Notes under the pieces: generated by a model
What the model was told of the DNA's origin: nothing
What the model saw: the letters and a program-made list of their open reading frames with translations, nothing else
Database searches by the model: none
Shown here: piece by piece, positions 1 through 5,930 of the stretch
Layout: each line of letters opens with the position of its first letter
How positions within the stretch are numbered: position 1 is the first letter of the stretch
Made by a program: the position numbers and the translations under genes
DNA from: Chryseobacterium gleum
GTDB taxonomy: Bacteria > Bacteroidota > Bacteroidia > UBA10329
Direction: 5' to 3'
DNA: 9,637 nucleotides
Assembly: GCA_945874195.1 (NCBI GenBank)
Contig: CAMCFW010000054.1
Span: 1-9,637, forward strand

Positions 1-1526
1 AATAGTTTCTCCTCGTTGATATCGAGCAATTCCGTAAGTGATAGCGTCTGTCCCGACTCATTCCAATGAATCATCGATTCATGTGGTTGAGCGCGATTGG
101 TCAACTTTCCCGACCTGCTTAGCACAATAAGTCCGTTCGGATGTTCGGAAACATAGCGTTTCAAATTTTCAAAATCTATCTCACCATGCTTCGCACTGTT
201 GGTTATGTAACCCCGCGTTTCCGATTGCAAGGCCGCGTAAAATGTTCGGTCCCAACCGAAATGATCAAAGATCAACCCATCTGATGGTATCAGGCTTTCA
301 TTGATCACGCGGATCAACTCCAACGTTTGTGGGTGCCGCAACCTCGGTATGGCCTCCATTTCCCTTGCTTCACTCAAGGTCACATTCTCCAACGCGAGGC
401 CAAAGTTTGAATCCCCGAACACCTTATTCGGACGCATCAATCCCCAGCAGAACGACAGGGGAATGATGAGCGCCACAACAGCCGACATGATAATCAACTT
501 GAACCTGCGATAGCCTTGATGGACAAAGATCAAGGCAGTGAATGGCAGGAACAATACCACCCAAGTTATGACGAACCGCTGCTGAAGCATGAACGTTCCC
601 TCATATGCCTTTTGCACGAAAACGACCGAAAGGATCAGGAAAGGCAATAACCAGATCAGTTGGGTTCGCTCCAGCCGCTTTTTCCAAACGGCCCAAACCA
701 AGCCCAAAACAGACAGGAGGAAAACAAGTGGAGTGAGGTTAATGATGAACGCGTGGGGAAAGAAAATCAAGCGCTCCGTCAATTTCACTGGATCGACCGC
801 ATCGTTCAACCCTTCCATCTGAAGGTTCCAGACATCATTCTGATTGACGCTGTAGAGAAAATCTCCATACTCCAAATGATTTCCGATCATCCAACTCACA
901 GGAAAAAGCATGGCACAGACCCAAAAAACGAACGTGACCTTCCATTTCTGATGCAGAAGCGCAACAAGGGTGAATGCCGCCAGAATCACCCAAGCCTCGT
1001 AGCGGGTTGCCGCAGCCAGGGTCATTGCAATTCCCGCCAAGGCCGCGAACCTCAATTTCCCCTGTTCTTTGATCGAGACAGAAAGAAAGTACGTTGACAA
1101 TAGAATGAAGAACGCGTACATGACCTCGGCCAAGGCCATGAAACTGTTCCGCATGACAACTGGACAAAAGACGAACAGCAGAGCAGCAAAACACGCCCCC
1201 ATCCTGTCATGGAAAAGGTGCTTGGTGAACCAATAAATAGGAATGACAGAAAGGATCGCAAGGAAAATATTGAGCACTATCGGACCAACTACATTGCCCT
1301 GAAAGAGGGCAAGAACGACAGCATTCAGGTATATCTGAAGAGGGCCCCAATAACCATGGCCCAAATAGTGCGGATCTGCCAGCCAGTCGGCCGCAAGGAA
1401 TGTTCTGGTCACCGCATCTGCATGGACGGTCTGACAAAATGGTAGCAACAATAACCGAATCGTCAACGAGGCCAACATTATCAGCCCGATGATCCGGTTG
1501 TCTACATTATTGAAAAAGCTCCTCAC
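1..1526 (-). CDS. GT-C/PMT-type membrane glycosyltransferase, partial (C-terminus beyond left edge)
   Basis: An open frame of 508 codons runs from a GTG at 1526 to the left edge, so the C-terminus is missing. An in-frame TAG at 1536-1538 limits the start; the first in-frame ATG is residue 17, inside the first hydrophobic segment, so GTG is preferred. The protein is polytopic, with hydrophobic stretches near residues 13-30, 63-100, 111-149, 158-190, 197-215, 258-281, 289-304, 318-336 and 343-361, followed by a soluble region from about 365. The first long loop carries H35-A-D-A-V-T-R41, where PMT/ArnT-like enzymes keep a catalytic acidic residue, and an R175-Y-E segment resembles a motif in GT39-like proteins. 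By family such enzymes move a sugar from a lipid-phosphate donor to a protein, lipid or glycan acceptor on the outer face of the inner membrane; donor and acceptor cannot be told here. It probably shares a transcript with the thioesterase gene 40 bases upstream. The family call is by topology and motif style only. Confidence 0.8.
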   Translation of the reverse strand, partial: MRSFFNNVDNRIIGLIMLASLTIRLLLLPFCQTVHADAVTRTFLAADWLADPHYLGHGYWGPLQIYLNAVVLALFQGNVVGPIVLNIFLAILSVIPIYWFTKHLFHDRMGACFAALLFVFCPVVMRNSFMALAEVMYAFFILLSTYFLSVSIKEQGKLRFAALAGIAMTLAAATRYEAWVILAAFTLVALLHQKWKVTFVFWVCAMLFPVSWMIGNHLEYGDFLYSVNQNDVWNLQMEGLNDAVDPVKLTERLIFFPHAFIINLTPLVFLLSVLGLVWAVWKKRLERTQLIWLLPFLILSVVFVQKAYEGTFMLQQRFVITWVVLFLPFTALIFVHQGYRRFKLIIMSAVVALIIPLSFCWGLMRPNKVFGDSNFGLALENVTLSEAREMEAIPRLRHPQTLELIRVINESLIPSDGLIFDHFGWDRTFYAALQSETRGYITNSAKHGEIDFENLKRYVSEHPNGLIVLSRSGKLTNRAQPHESMIHWNESGQTLSLTELLDINEEKL

Positions 1527-1566
1527 AGAATCATCCTACGAAACGCTCAAAGACCTCGGACAACCA

Positions 1567-2010
1567 TCACATCTTCATCGGCACTCCAACAGAAACCATG
1601 TTCTGCGTGGCGCGCGAAAGTTCCTTGCCTTCTGAATTGGTCAGCTGTCCTATCAAATGAATGGCCGTCCGGCCTTTTCGTATCACTTGACAGGTGGCGC
1701 GCACTGCTTCGCCTGCTTTTGCGGTCCGTAGGTAATCGGTGGTCATGTTAAGTGAAACAAAATGGGTGTCATTGCCCATGGCGGCCACGGTCATTCCGAT
1801 CACTTCGTCCAAAATGGCTGAGTGGATCCCACCATGAAGTGTTCCTACCGGATTGCACATTTCAGGTCTCACTTTCACCTCAATGGTGATCGAATCCTCT
1901 TCGACCGCGATCATCTTGGGCTGAAGCCATTCGCTAAACCCCTGTGGCGTTGCGGCCACATCCTTTCCTATCTGCGCTCTGAAGTGTTCCCGTATTGGAT
2001 TATCTGCCAT
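1567..2010 (-). CDS. PaaI/YdiI-like hotdog-fold thioesterase
   Basis: A complete 147-residue protein, the usual size for a single hotdog domain. The PaaI-family signature is present: H59-G60-G61 at the start of the central helix, then D68 at the position of the catalytic acidic residue (Asp in PaaI, Glu in YdiI). Conserved surroundings include N53-P-V-G-T-L before the HGG and strands with S86-L-N-M-T-T-D-Y-L. These enzymes hydrolyse acyl-CoA thioesters in the cytoplasm, usually as tetramers, often on aryl-CoA or medium-chain substrates; the substrate cannot be read from sequence. The ATG at 2010 is the natural start, with the conserved domain beginning about 25 residues in. The gene is the first of a minus-strand pair with the glycosyltransferase and is divergent from bactofilin. 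I saw no clear minus-strand promoter in the 108-base gap. Confidence 0.9.
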   Translation of the reverse strand: MADNPIREHFRAQIGKDVAATPQGFSEWLQPKMIAVEEDSITIEVKVRPEMCNPVGTLHGGIHSAILDEVIGMTVAAMGNDTHFVSLNMTTDYLRTAKAGEAVRATCQVIRKGRTAIHLIGQLTNSEGKELSRATQNMVSVGVPMKM

Positions 2011-2047
2011 GACCGATAACGATTGTTAATGCAACATGCTTAAATGC

Positions 2048-2075
2048 TTGCCATTGCTCAGGATTACTATATTTG
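2048..2075 (+). promoter_or_regulatory. Bacteroidota-type promoter upstream of bactofilin-AtpZ genes
   Basis: The octamer TATATTTG at 2068-2075 matches the -7 consensus TAnnTTTG of the Bacteroidota primary sigma factor exactly. A TTG at 2048-2050 lies 17 bases upstream, within the accepted spacing for the -33 element. Transcription would start about 2082, giving a leader of roughly 35-40 bases before the bactofilin ATG at 2119. The leader holds a GC-rich stretch at 2078-2095 with a CCCC/GGGG pairing possibility, too imperfect to call a structure. Confidence 0.75.
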
Positions 2076-2118
2076 ATCCCCCACGCGAGGCGGGGCAAGT
2101 TACAAAGGGAAAGGAAAT

Positions 2119-2553
2119 ATGTTCAATAGCAAATCAAATAGCGATGGCTCTAAAGGCAATTCACCTGTGGGAATGCCAAACCATATCAATAGCGACACGG
2201 TAATTGAAGGAAGCATCAAGGCCAAGGGGAATTTCCGCTTGGATGGAAAACTGACCGGAACACTTGAATGCCAAGGCAGAGTGGTAATTGGGGCCAGTGG
2301 TTCTGTTGAAGGCGAGATCCGCTGCGAAAATGCGGAGATCGAGGGAAGCATCAAGGCCAATATCTATGTTTCAGACCTGCTATCGCTTAAATCCACTGCC
2401 AAGGTGCATGGCGATATCGTGTCTAAAAAACTGGCCATTGAACCAGGCGCCATATTCACGGGTGCATGCAGCATGGGCGGTGTAATTAAAGACATATCAT
2501 CTTCAAATGCCGGACCATCAAGACAAGGAGAGCGGCAGGAAAAGACAGCCTAA
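2119..2553 (+). CDS. Bactofilin (polymer-forming cytoskeletal protein)
   Basis: A 144-residue protein with the bactofilin core at about residues 27-125. The core is a right-handed beta-helix built from short repeats rich in G, V/I and small residues: G-S-I-K-A-K-G, G-K-L-T-G-T-L, G-S-V-E-G-E-I, G-S-I-K-A-N-I and H-G-D-I-V. It is flanked by short polar tails. Bactofilins assemble without nucleotide into filaments, usually on the inner membrane, and scaffold cell-wall enzymes or shape and polarity factors; which role applies here is unknown. The start is the ATG at 2119, with a purine-rich stretch (AAAGGGAAAGGAAAT) just upstream, and the good promoter at 2048-2075 supports this as the first gene of its unit. 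The last 15 codons overlap the start of the AtpZ gene in another frame; the overlap lies in the variable C-terminal tail, not the core. Confidence 0.92.
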   Translation: MFNSKSNSDGSKGNSPVGMPNHINSDTVIEGSIKAKGNFRLDGKLTGTLECQGRVVIGASGSVEGEIRCENAEIEGSIKANIYVSDLLSLKSTAKVHGDIVSKKLAIEPGAIFTGACSMGGVIKDISSSNAGPSRQGERQEKTA

Positions 2554-2737
2554 CGCGATCCTGAAGTATTCTTCGATGGCCACTCAAATGGCCGTCATTA
2601 TTGTGGCCGGAGCTTTGGGTGGAATTCAACTCGACAAGTATTTACAGACCGGAACACCTTGGTTCACGGGCGGACTGACGATCCTAAGCGTGATCCTGGC
2701 CATGTATTTCGCCATTAAAGACCTATTGAAAGGATGA
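2507..2737 (+). CDS. atpZ: AtpZ/AtpI-family accessory protein of the F1Fo ATP synthase
   Basis: A 76-residue membrane protein with a charged, cytoplasmic N-terminus (residues 1-20) and two transmembrane segments, about 26-44 and 53-72, joined by a short loop that includes D43-K-Y and W52. The K20-Y-S-S-M-A-T-Q-M run entering helix 1 and the G-G-I-Q-L-D-K-Y end are typical of the AtpZ family. AtpZ proteins are encoded just ahead of Fo genes and have been linked to ion (Mg2+/Ca2+) transport and to assembly of the c-ring or whole enzyme. The ATG at 2507 lies inside the end of bactofilin (47-base overlap). A later in-frame ATG at 2576 would remove the conserved K-Y-S-S approach to helix 1, so the overlap is probably real. 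The gene ends in a 4-base ATGA overlap with the next one, suggesting translational coupling. Confidence 0.88.
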   Translation: MPDHQDKESGRKRQPNAILKYSSMATQMAVIIVAGALGGIQLDKYLQTGTPWFTGGLTILSVILAMYFAIKDLLKG

Positions 2738-3105
2738 AATATTCAGTAAAGGCGCTGATCGTTTACTTGATCACCATGGTGATAACTGCATTGCTGAACG
2801 AACTTTCTGGTCTTACGTTCAATGCCGTTCACATATCTTTCTGTGGTATGTTCATGTACGGAACAAGCATGGCGGTGCACCATTTCACCGTTAAGGCTTC
2901 GGATGAAAAACCACAACTGTTCCCTACCTATTTCATGGCCATCACCGGATTGAAAATGCTGGTTTACATTGTGGCGCTTGGAATTTATGTCTACACCTTT
3001 AAAGATGCGGCAACCCCGGTTATCGTCACCTTTCTAATCCTCTACGTGGTCTATACGGTTCTGGAGGTGACCGCAGCCCTGTCTTTCCTCAAAAAAAAGG
3101 GCTGA
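2734..3105 (+). CDS. AtpI-like four-helix membrane protein of the atp cluster
   Basis: A 123-residue, highly hydrophobic protein with four predicted membrane segments at about residues 5-24, 32-51, 64-88 and 94-117 and a basic K-K-K-G end. The size, the four-helix layout, the G72-L-K-M-L motif in helix 3 and the place between AtpZ and AtpB resemble AtpI (UncI; E. coli AtpI is about the same length). Sequence identity to classical AtpI is not obvious to me, so a gene symbol is withheld. AtpI assists c-ring assembly in several bacteria but is not essential. The gene starts within the AtpZ stop (ATGA), so it is very likely translated together with it. A 137-base gap with its own promoter candidate separates it from atpB. 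Alternative: an unrelated lineage-specific membrane protein. Confidence 0.8.
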   Translation: MKYSVKALIVYLITMVITALLNELSGLTFNAVHISFCGMFMYGTSMAVHHFTVKASDEKPQLFPTYFMAITGLKMLVYIVALGIYVYTFKDAATPVIVTFLILYVVYTVLEVTAALSFLKKKG

Positions 3106-3169
3106 ACGCGGTCGGACTTTTCCACTGATCCCGGCCGTCTGGCGGTTGAAAAAAATAGGTCGGAAAGGG

Positions 3170-3202
3170 TTGGAATATTCGGTTATGTTTTGTCTATATT
3201 TG
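3170..3202 (+). promoter_or_regulatory. Candidate internal promoter upstream of atpB
   Basis: A second exact TATATTTG octamer (TAnnTTTG -7 element) is at 3195-3202, 40 bases before the atpB ATG. The nearest suitable TTG lies at 3170-3172, a 22-base spacing that is at the long end of what is accepted, so the -33 half is weaker than in the promoter at 2048. Its position in the only large gap inside the cluster suggests that the core Fo/F1 genes can be transcribed apart from bactofilin, AtpZ and the AtpI-like gene. I see no terminator with a T-tract between 3106 and 3170, so read-through from upstream is also likely. Confidence 0.6.
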
Positions 3203-3242
3203 CGGCCTGAAAATCAAGCGGCACAAAACCACTTTTTTGGTG

Positions 3243-4454
3243 ATGCAAAAACAAAGTTATTACAAGGCCCTCAAGCCTCTTTTCATTCTCATTTCGATCG
3301 CCTTTTCAGTATCGACCAGCTTGTTTGCCCATGAGGATTCTCATGCTCACGATTCAGCGACCGCGGAGGAACATGTAGTGACAAATGCCGCTGATAGTGC
3401 CGTGGCCGATGCACCTGCAACAGCAGATGAGCATGCCGCATCAGGTGCTTTCAACGCTGGCGACATGATCATGCACCACGTGACCGATGCACACGACATT
3501 CATCTTATGGATATCGGTGGTCATCCTATCAGCATTCCACTTCCGATCATCATTTATAGTGTAGGAGACGGACTGAGTGTTTTCATGTCATCCGCATTTC
3601 ACCACGGACATGCTGAACATGACGGCTACATTCTACAGCACGGTCACATCTATAAAAGGGATGTCAATCAATCTGAAGATCCTGCAGCGCAAGGTTTTCT
3701 GGCGGAAGATCTTGGTGGCGTGTTCTCTGGCAAACCAGGCGCGTTCATCGACCTTTCCATTACGAAAACAACATTCGGCATTCTGCTTACCATTGCCATC
3801 ATGTTCTTCGTTTTCCTAAGCATTGCGAAGACCTACAAGCGCAACCCGAACGAGGCCCCGAAAGGGATGCAGTCGCTTATGGAGCCCATCATCCTTTTTG
3901 TGAGGGACGAGATCGCCAAGCCATCGGTAGGGCCGCGCTACGAGCATTTCCTTCCTTATCTGTTGACCATCTTCTTCTTTATTTGGACGGCCAACATGTT
4001 AGGGCTTATCCCGTTCATCGGTGGATTCAACGTGACGGGAAACATAGCTGTGACATTGGTTCTTGCGCTTTTCACCTTCGTGATCACCAACGTTAGCGGC
4101 AACAAATATTATTGGAAGCACATTTTCGCTCCAGATATTCCGAAACCGCTTTACATCCTCATGATCCCGATCGAGGTGATGGGCGTTTTCATCAAACCTG
4201 TCGTTCTTTGCGCCCGACTTTTCGCCAACATCACGGCCGGTCACATCATCATTCTGGCGTTCATGAGTTTGATCTTCATTTTTGCCAATCAGTATGGAAC
4301 AGGAGCAGGATTCGGAGTTTCTATCGTGAGTTTGGCATTCGCCATTTTCATGAACATCATGGAGATCCTGGTAGCGTTTCTTCAAGCGTATGTTTTCACC
4401 CTTCTTTCGGCCCTTTACTTCGGTGCAGCGGTTGAGGAGCATCATCATCATTAA
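3243..4454 (+). CDS. atpB: F1Fo ATP synthase subunit a with signal peptide and His-rich N-terminus
   Basis: Subunit a forms the proton half-channels against the c-ring in the inner membrane. The ATG at 3243 gives 403 residues; a TTG at 3237 is open but adds only two residues and is unlikely. Residues 1-29 form a signal peptide (K8/K11, hydrophobic 12-23, S-L-F-A cleavage). Residues 30 to about 165 are a periplasmic extension, much longer than in E. coli subunit a (271 residues in total), with 16 histidines. The conserved membrane core follows: helix at about 174-195, then N251-M-L-G-L-I-P, then the essential arginine R325 in A-R-L-F-A-N-I-T-A-G-H. H334 occupies the place of E. coli Glu219, E374 the place of His245 and Q381 that of Gln252. 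The protein ends V-E-E-H-H-H-H. It is the first gene after the internal promoter and lies 33 bases before atpE. Confidence 0.97.
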   Translation: MQKQSYYKALKPLFILISIAFSVSTSLFAHEDSHAHDSATAEEHVVTNAADSAVADAPATADEHAASGAFNAGDMIMHHVTDAHDIHLMDIGGHPISIPLPIIIYSVGDGLSVFMSSAFHHGHAEHDGYILQHGHIYKRDVNQSEDPAAQGFLAEDLGGVFSGKPGAFIDLSITKTTFGILLTIAIMFFVFLSIAKTYKRNPNEAPKGMQSLMEPIILFVRDEIAKPSVGPRYEHFLPYLLTIFFFIWTANMLGLIPFIGGFNVTGNIAVTLVLALFTFVITNVSGNKYYWKHIFAPDIPKPLYILMIPIEVMGVFIKPVVLCARLFANITAGHIIILAFMSLIFIFANQYGTGAGFGVSIVSLAFAIFMNIMEILVAFLQAYVFTLLSALYFGAAVEEHHHH

Positions 4455-4487
4455 TCTGTAATCAATTAATCCTTAATATATCCAACA

Positions 4488-4733
4488 ATGGAAATGCTAA
4501 CAATTCTTTTAGACCTGGCAAATGCTTACATGGGTGCAGGTATCGGAGCTGGAGTTGCCGCGATCGGTGCCGGAATCGGTATCGGCCGAATCGGTGGTTC
4601 TGCCCTTGAGTCAATGGCTCGTCAGCCAGAGGCCATCGGTGACATCCGTGCAAACATGATCGTTGCTGCAGCTCTTGTTGAAGGTGCTGCCTTCTTCGGG
4701 ATCATTGTTTGTCTTCTGATCGCTCTTAAGTAA
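4488..4733 (+). CDS. atpE: F1Fo ATP synthase subunit c (proteolipid)
   Basis: An 81-residue double-helix hairpin that oligomerises into the rotating c-ring. Helix 1 (about 14-39) carries the glycine ladder G27-A-G-I-G-I-G33 used for tight helix packing. The polar loop is R45-Q-P-E48, which contacts gamma and epsilon. Helix 2 (about 56-79) has the ion-carrying carboxylate E65 in A-L-V-E-G-A-A-F-F. The residues after E65 are Gly-Ala, not the Ser/Thr of Na+ rings, and no Gln is seen at the helix-1 partner site, so a proton ring is inferred. Two nearby ATGs (codons 1 and 3) are possible starts; the first is taken. The gene is followed by a large hairpin before atpF, in keeping with the need for many more c than b subunits. 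Confidence 0.97.
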   Translation: MEMLTILLDLANAYMGAGIGAGVAAIGAGIGIGRIGGSALESMARQPEAIGDIRANMIVAAALVEGAAFFGIIVCLLIALK

Positions 4734-4754
4734 TCAGGACAGACCAAAGGATCT

Positions 4755-4796
4755 GAAACCCCGGTGCTGACGGTTGGTCAGCACCGTTGGGGTTTC
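4755..4796 (+). promoter_or_regulatory. Large intercistronic hairpin between atpE and atpF
   Basis: Arms GAAACCCC-GGTGCTGAC (4755-4771) and GTCAGCACC (4777-4785) plus GGGGTTTC (4789-4796) pair perfectly over 17 base pairs, with one 3-base bulge (GTT, 4786-4788) and a 5-base loop (4772-4776). No T-run follows (TCCATTG), so it is not a standard intrinsic terminator. It starts 22 bases after the atpE stop and ends 37 bases before the atpF ATG. It may act as a partial attenuator or as a 3'-end stabiliser of a processed atpB-atpE message; both are inferences. Confidence 0.75.
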
Positions 4797-4833
4797 TCCA
4801 TTGATTGAAAGGAAAGATTAAAAAGATCATAAA

Positions 4834-5328
4834 ATGGGATTAGTAACACCTGGATTAGGACTCATATTCTGGATGACCATCGCCTTTTTGGTGGTTTGGA
4901 TCGGTCTTGGAAAATTCGCTTGGCCTGCCATCCTTAACACCATCAAGGAACGTGAGGAAAGCATTAAGAACGCATTGGCTGCTGCCGACAACGCACGGGC
5001 AGAAATGGCCAAGCTTCAATCAGAGAATGAGGCCATTCTGAAGAAAGCACGCGAAGAGCGTGATGTGATCTTAAAAGAGGCAAAAGAGATCAAAGAAAAA
5101 ATTGTGGCCGATGCCAAAGGTCAGGCGCAGGCTGAAGCCGATAAGATCGTTGCTGCGGCACGCGAGAATATTGCGAATGAGAAAACAGCCGCAATGGCCG
5201 AGATCAAGAATCATGTTGCCGCACTTTCCATCGACATTGCTGAGAAGATATTGAAAAGCGAATTAGCTGACGCCTCCAAGCAGAAGCAATTGGTTGACAA
5301 TCTATTGAACGACATCAAGCTGAACTAA
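4834..5328 (+). CDS. atpF: F1Fo ATP synthase subunit b
   Basis: A 164-residue peripheral-stalk subunit. One N-terminal membrane helix (about residues 8-27) is followed by the family motif K27-F-A-W-P-A-I-L and then an almost unbroken charged helix (about 38-150) rich in Ala, Glu and Lys, which forms the right-handed coiled coil that links Fo to delta and alpha. E39-R-E-E-S-I-K-N-A-L is the classic start of the tether. The length is normal for bacterial b. Only one b-type gene is present, so the stalk should be a homodimer, not b/b'. The stop is one base from the atpH start, so the two are probably translationally coupled. The large hairpin upstream separates it from atpE. Confidence 0.97.
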   Translation: MGLVTPGLGLIFWMTIAFLVVWIGLGKFAWPAILNTIKEREESIKNALAAADNARAEMAKLQSENEAILKKAREERDVILKEAKEIKEKIVADAKGQAQAEADKIVAAARENIANEKTAAMAEIKNHVAALSIDIAEKILKSELADASKQKQLVDNLLNDIKLN

Positions 5329-5329
5329 A

Positions 5330-5887
5330 ATGGCTCAGACGAAAGTTGCAACGAGGTATGCGAAATCTCTTCTTGGCCTTGTGGCCGAAAAGGGAAACTT
5401 GGAAGAGGCCTTCAACGATATGCTGTTGATCAAGAAGACCGCTTCTGAGAATCGTGATCTGGTTGTGCTGCTCAAAAGCCCAGTTGTGACCACCGAAAAA
5501 AAGGTGAGCATACTGTCGGCCATCTACGAGAAACATGTGAGCAAGGTGACCATGTTATTCATCGTACTTATTGCTAAGAATAGAAGAGAAGGCGTGCTTC
5601 CTGAGATTGCCGATGCGTTCATTGCCCAATACAAGCAGATGAAAGGCATTACCACCGCGGTGGTAACATCGGCCACCCTGTTGACCGAAGACGCTAAAAA
5701 GAAGATTCAGACCATCGTTCAGAAAGAGGTGGGCGGAACCGTAGAAATTGAAATGGAGATAAACCCGGAACTGATTGGGGGATTCGTTCTCCGAATTGGC
5801 GACAAACAGTTGGACACCTCCATCTTGAGCAGAATTGCAGACCTGCGCCAAGAATTCATGATCAATTCATTTGCAAAAGGAATCTAA
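5330..5887 (+). CDS. atpH: F1Fo ATP synthase subunit delta (OSCP)
   Basis: A 185-residue delta/OSCP subunit, which sits on top of the F1 head and joins it to the b dimer. The N-terminal helical domain (about residues 1-105) begins T-K-V-A-T-R-Y-A-K-S-L, typical of the family. The C-terminal domain holds the family signature around G-G-F-V-L-R-I-G-D-K-Q-L-D-T-S, followed by the terminal helix S-R-I-A-D-L-R. The length is normal (E. coli 177). The ATG lies one base after the atpF stop. A 43-base gap with a small hairpin separates it from atpA. Confidence 0.96.
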   Translation: MAQTKVATRYAKSLLGLVAEKGNLEEAFNDMLLIKKTASENRDLVVLLKSPVVTTEKKVSILSAIYEKHVSKVTMLFIVLIAKNRREGVLPEIADAFIAQYKQMKGITTAVVTSATLLTEDAKKKIQTIVQKEVGGTVEIEMEINPELIGGFVLRIGDKQLDTSILSRIADLRQEFMINSFAKGI

Positions 5888-5894
5888 TTAATAT

Positions 5895-5911
5895 GTCCGC
5901 TTAAGGCGGAC
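5895..5911 (+). promoter_or_regulatory. Small hairpin between atpH and atpA
   Basis: GTCCGC (5895-5900) and GCGGAC (5906-5911) form a perfect 6-base-pair stem with loop TTAAG. It begins 7 bases after the atpH stop and ends 19 bases before the atpA ATG. No T-tract follows, so it is unlikely to end transcription; a role in message stability or translation of atpA is possible but unproven. Confidence 0.45.
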
Positions 5912-5930
5912 GAACAAACACAATAATCAA

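Noticed and set aside
1532..1534. ATG upstream of the glycosyltransferase as its start
   Set aside because: This frame hits TGA after three codons; the long frame starts at the GTG at 1526.
2011..2118. Minus-strand promoter for the thioesterase
   Set aside because: No TAnnTTTG with a spaced TTG was found on the minus strand of the gap.
3118..3157. GC-rich inverted repeat after the AtpI-like gene as a terminator
   Set aside because: Only a 5-base-pair bulged stem forms, and it is followed by an A-run, not a T-run, on the coding strand.
3237..3242. TTG start giving a 405-residue AtpB
   Set aside because: It adds only two residues (Leu/Met, Val) ahead of an ATG at 3243 that already begins a normal signal peptide.
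4488..4733. Na+-dependent c-ring
   Set aside because: The residues after E65 are Gly-Ala, and the helix-1 Gln of Na+ rings is not seen; the pattern fits a proton ring.
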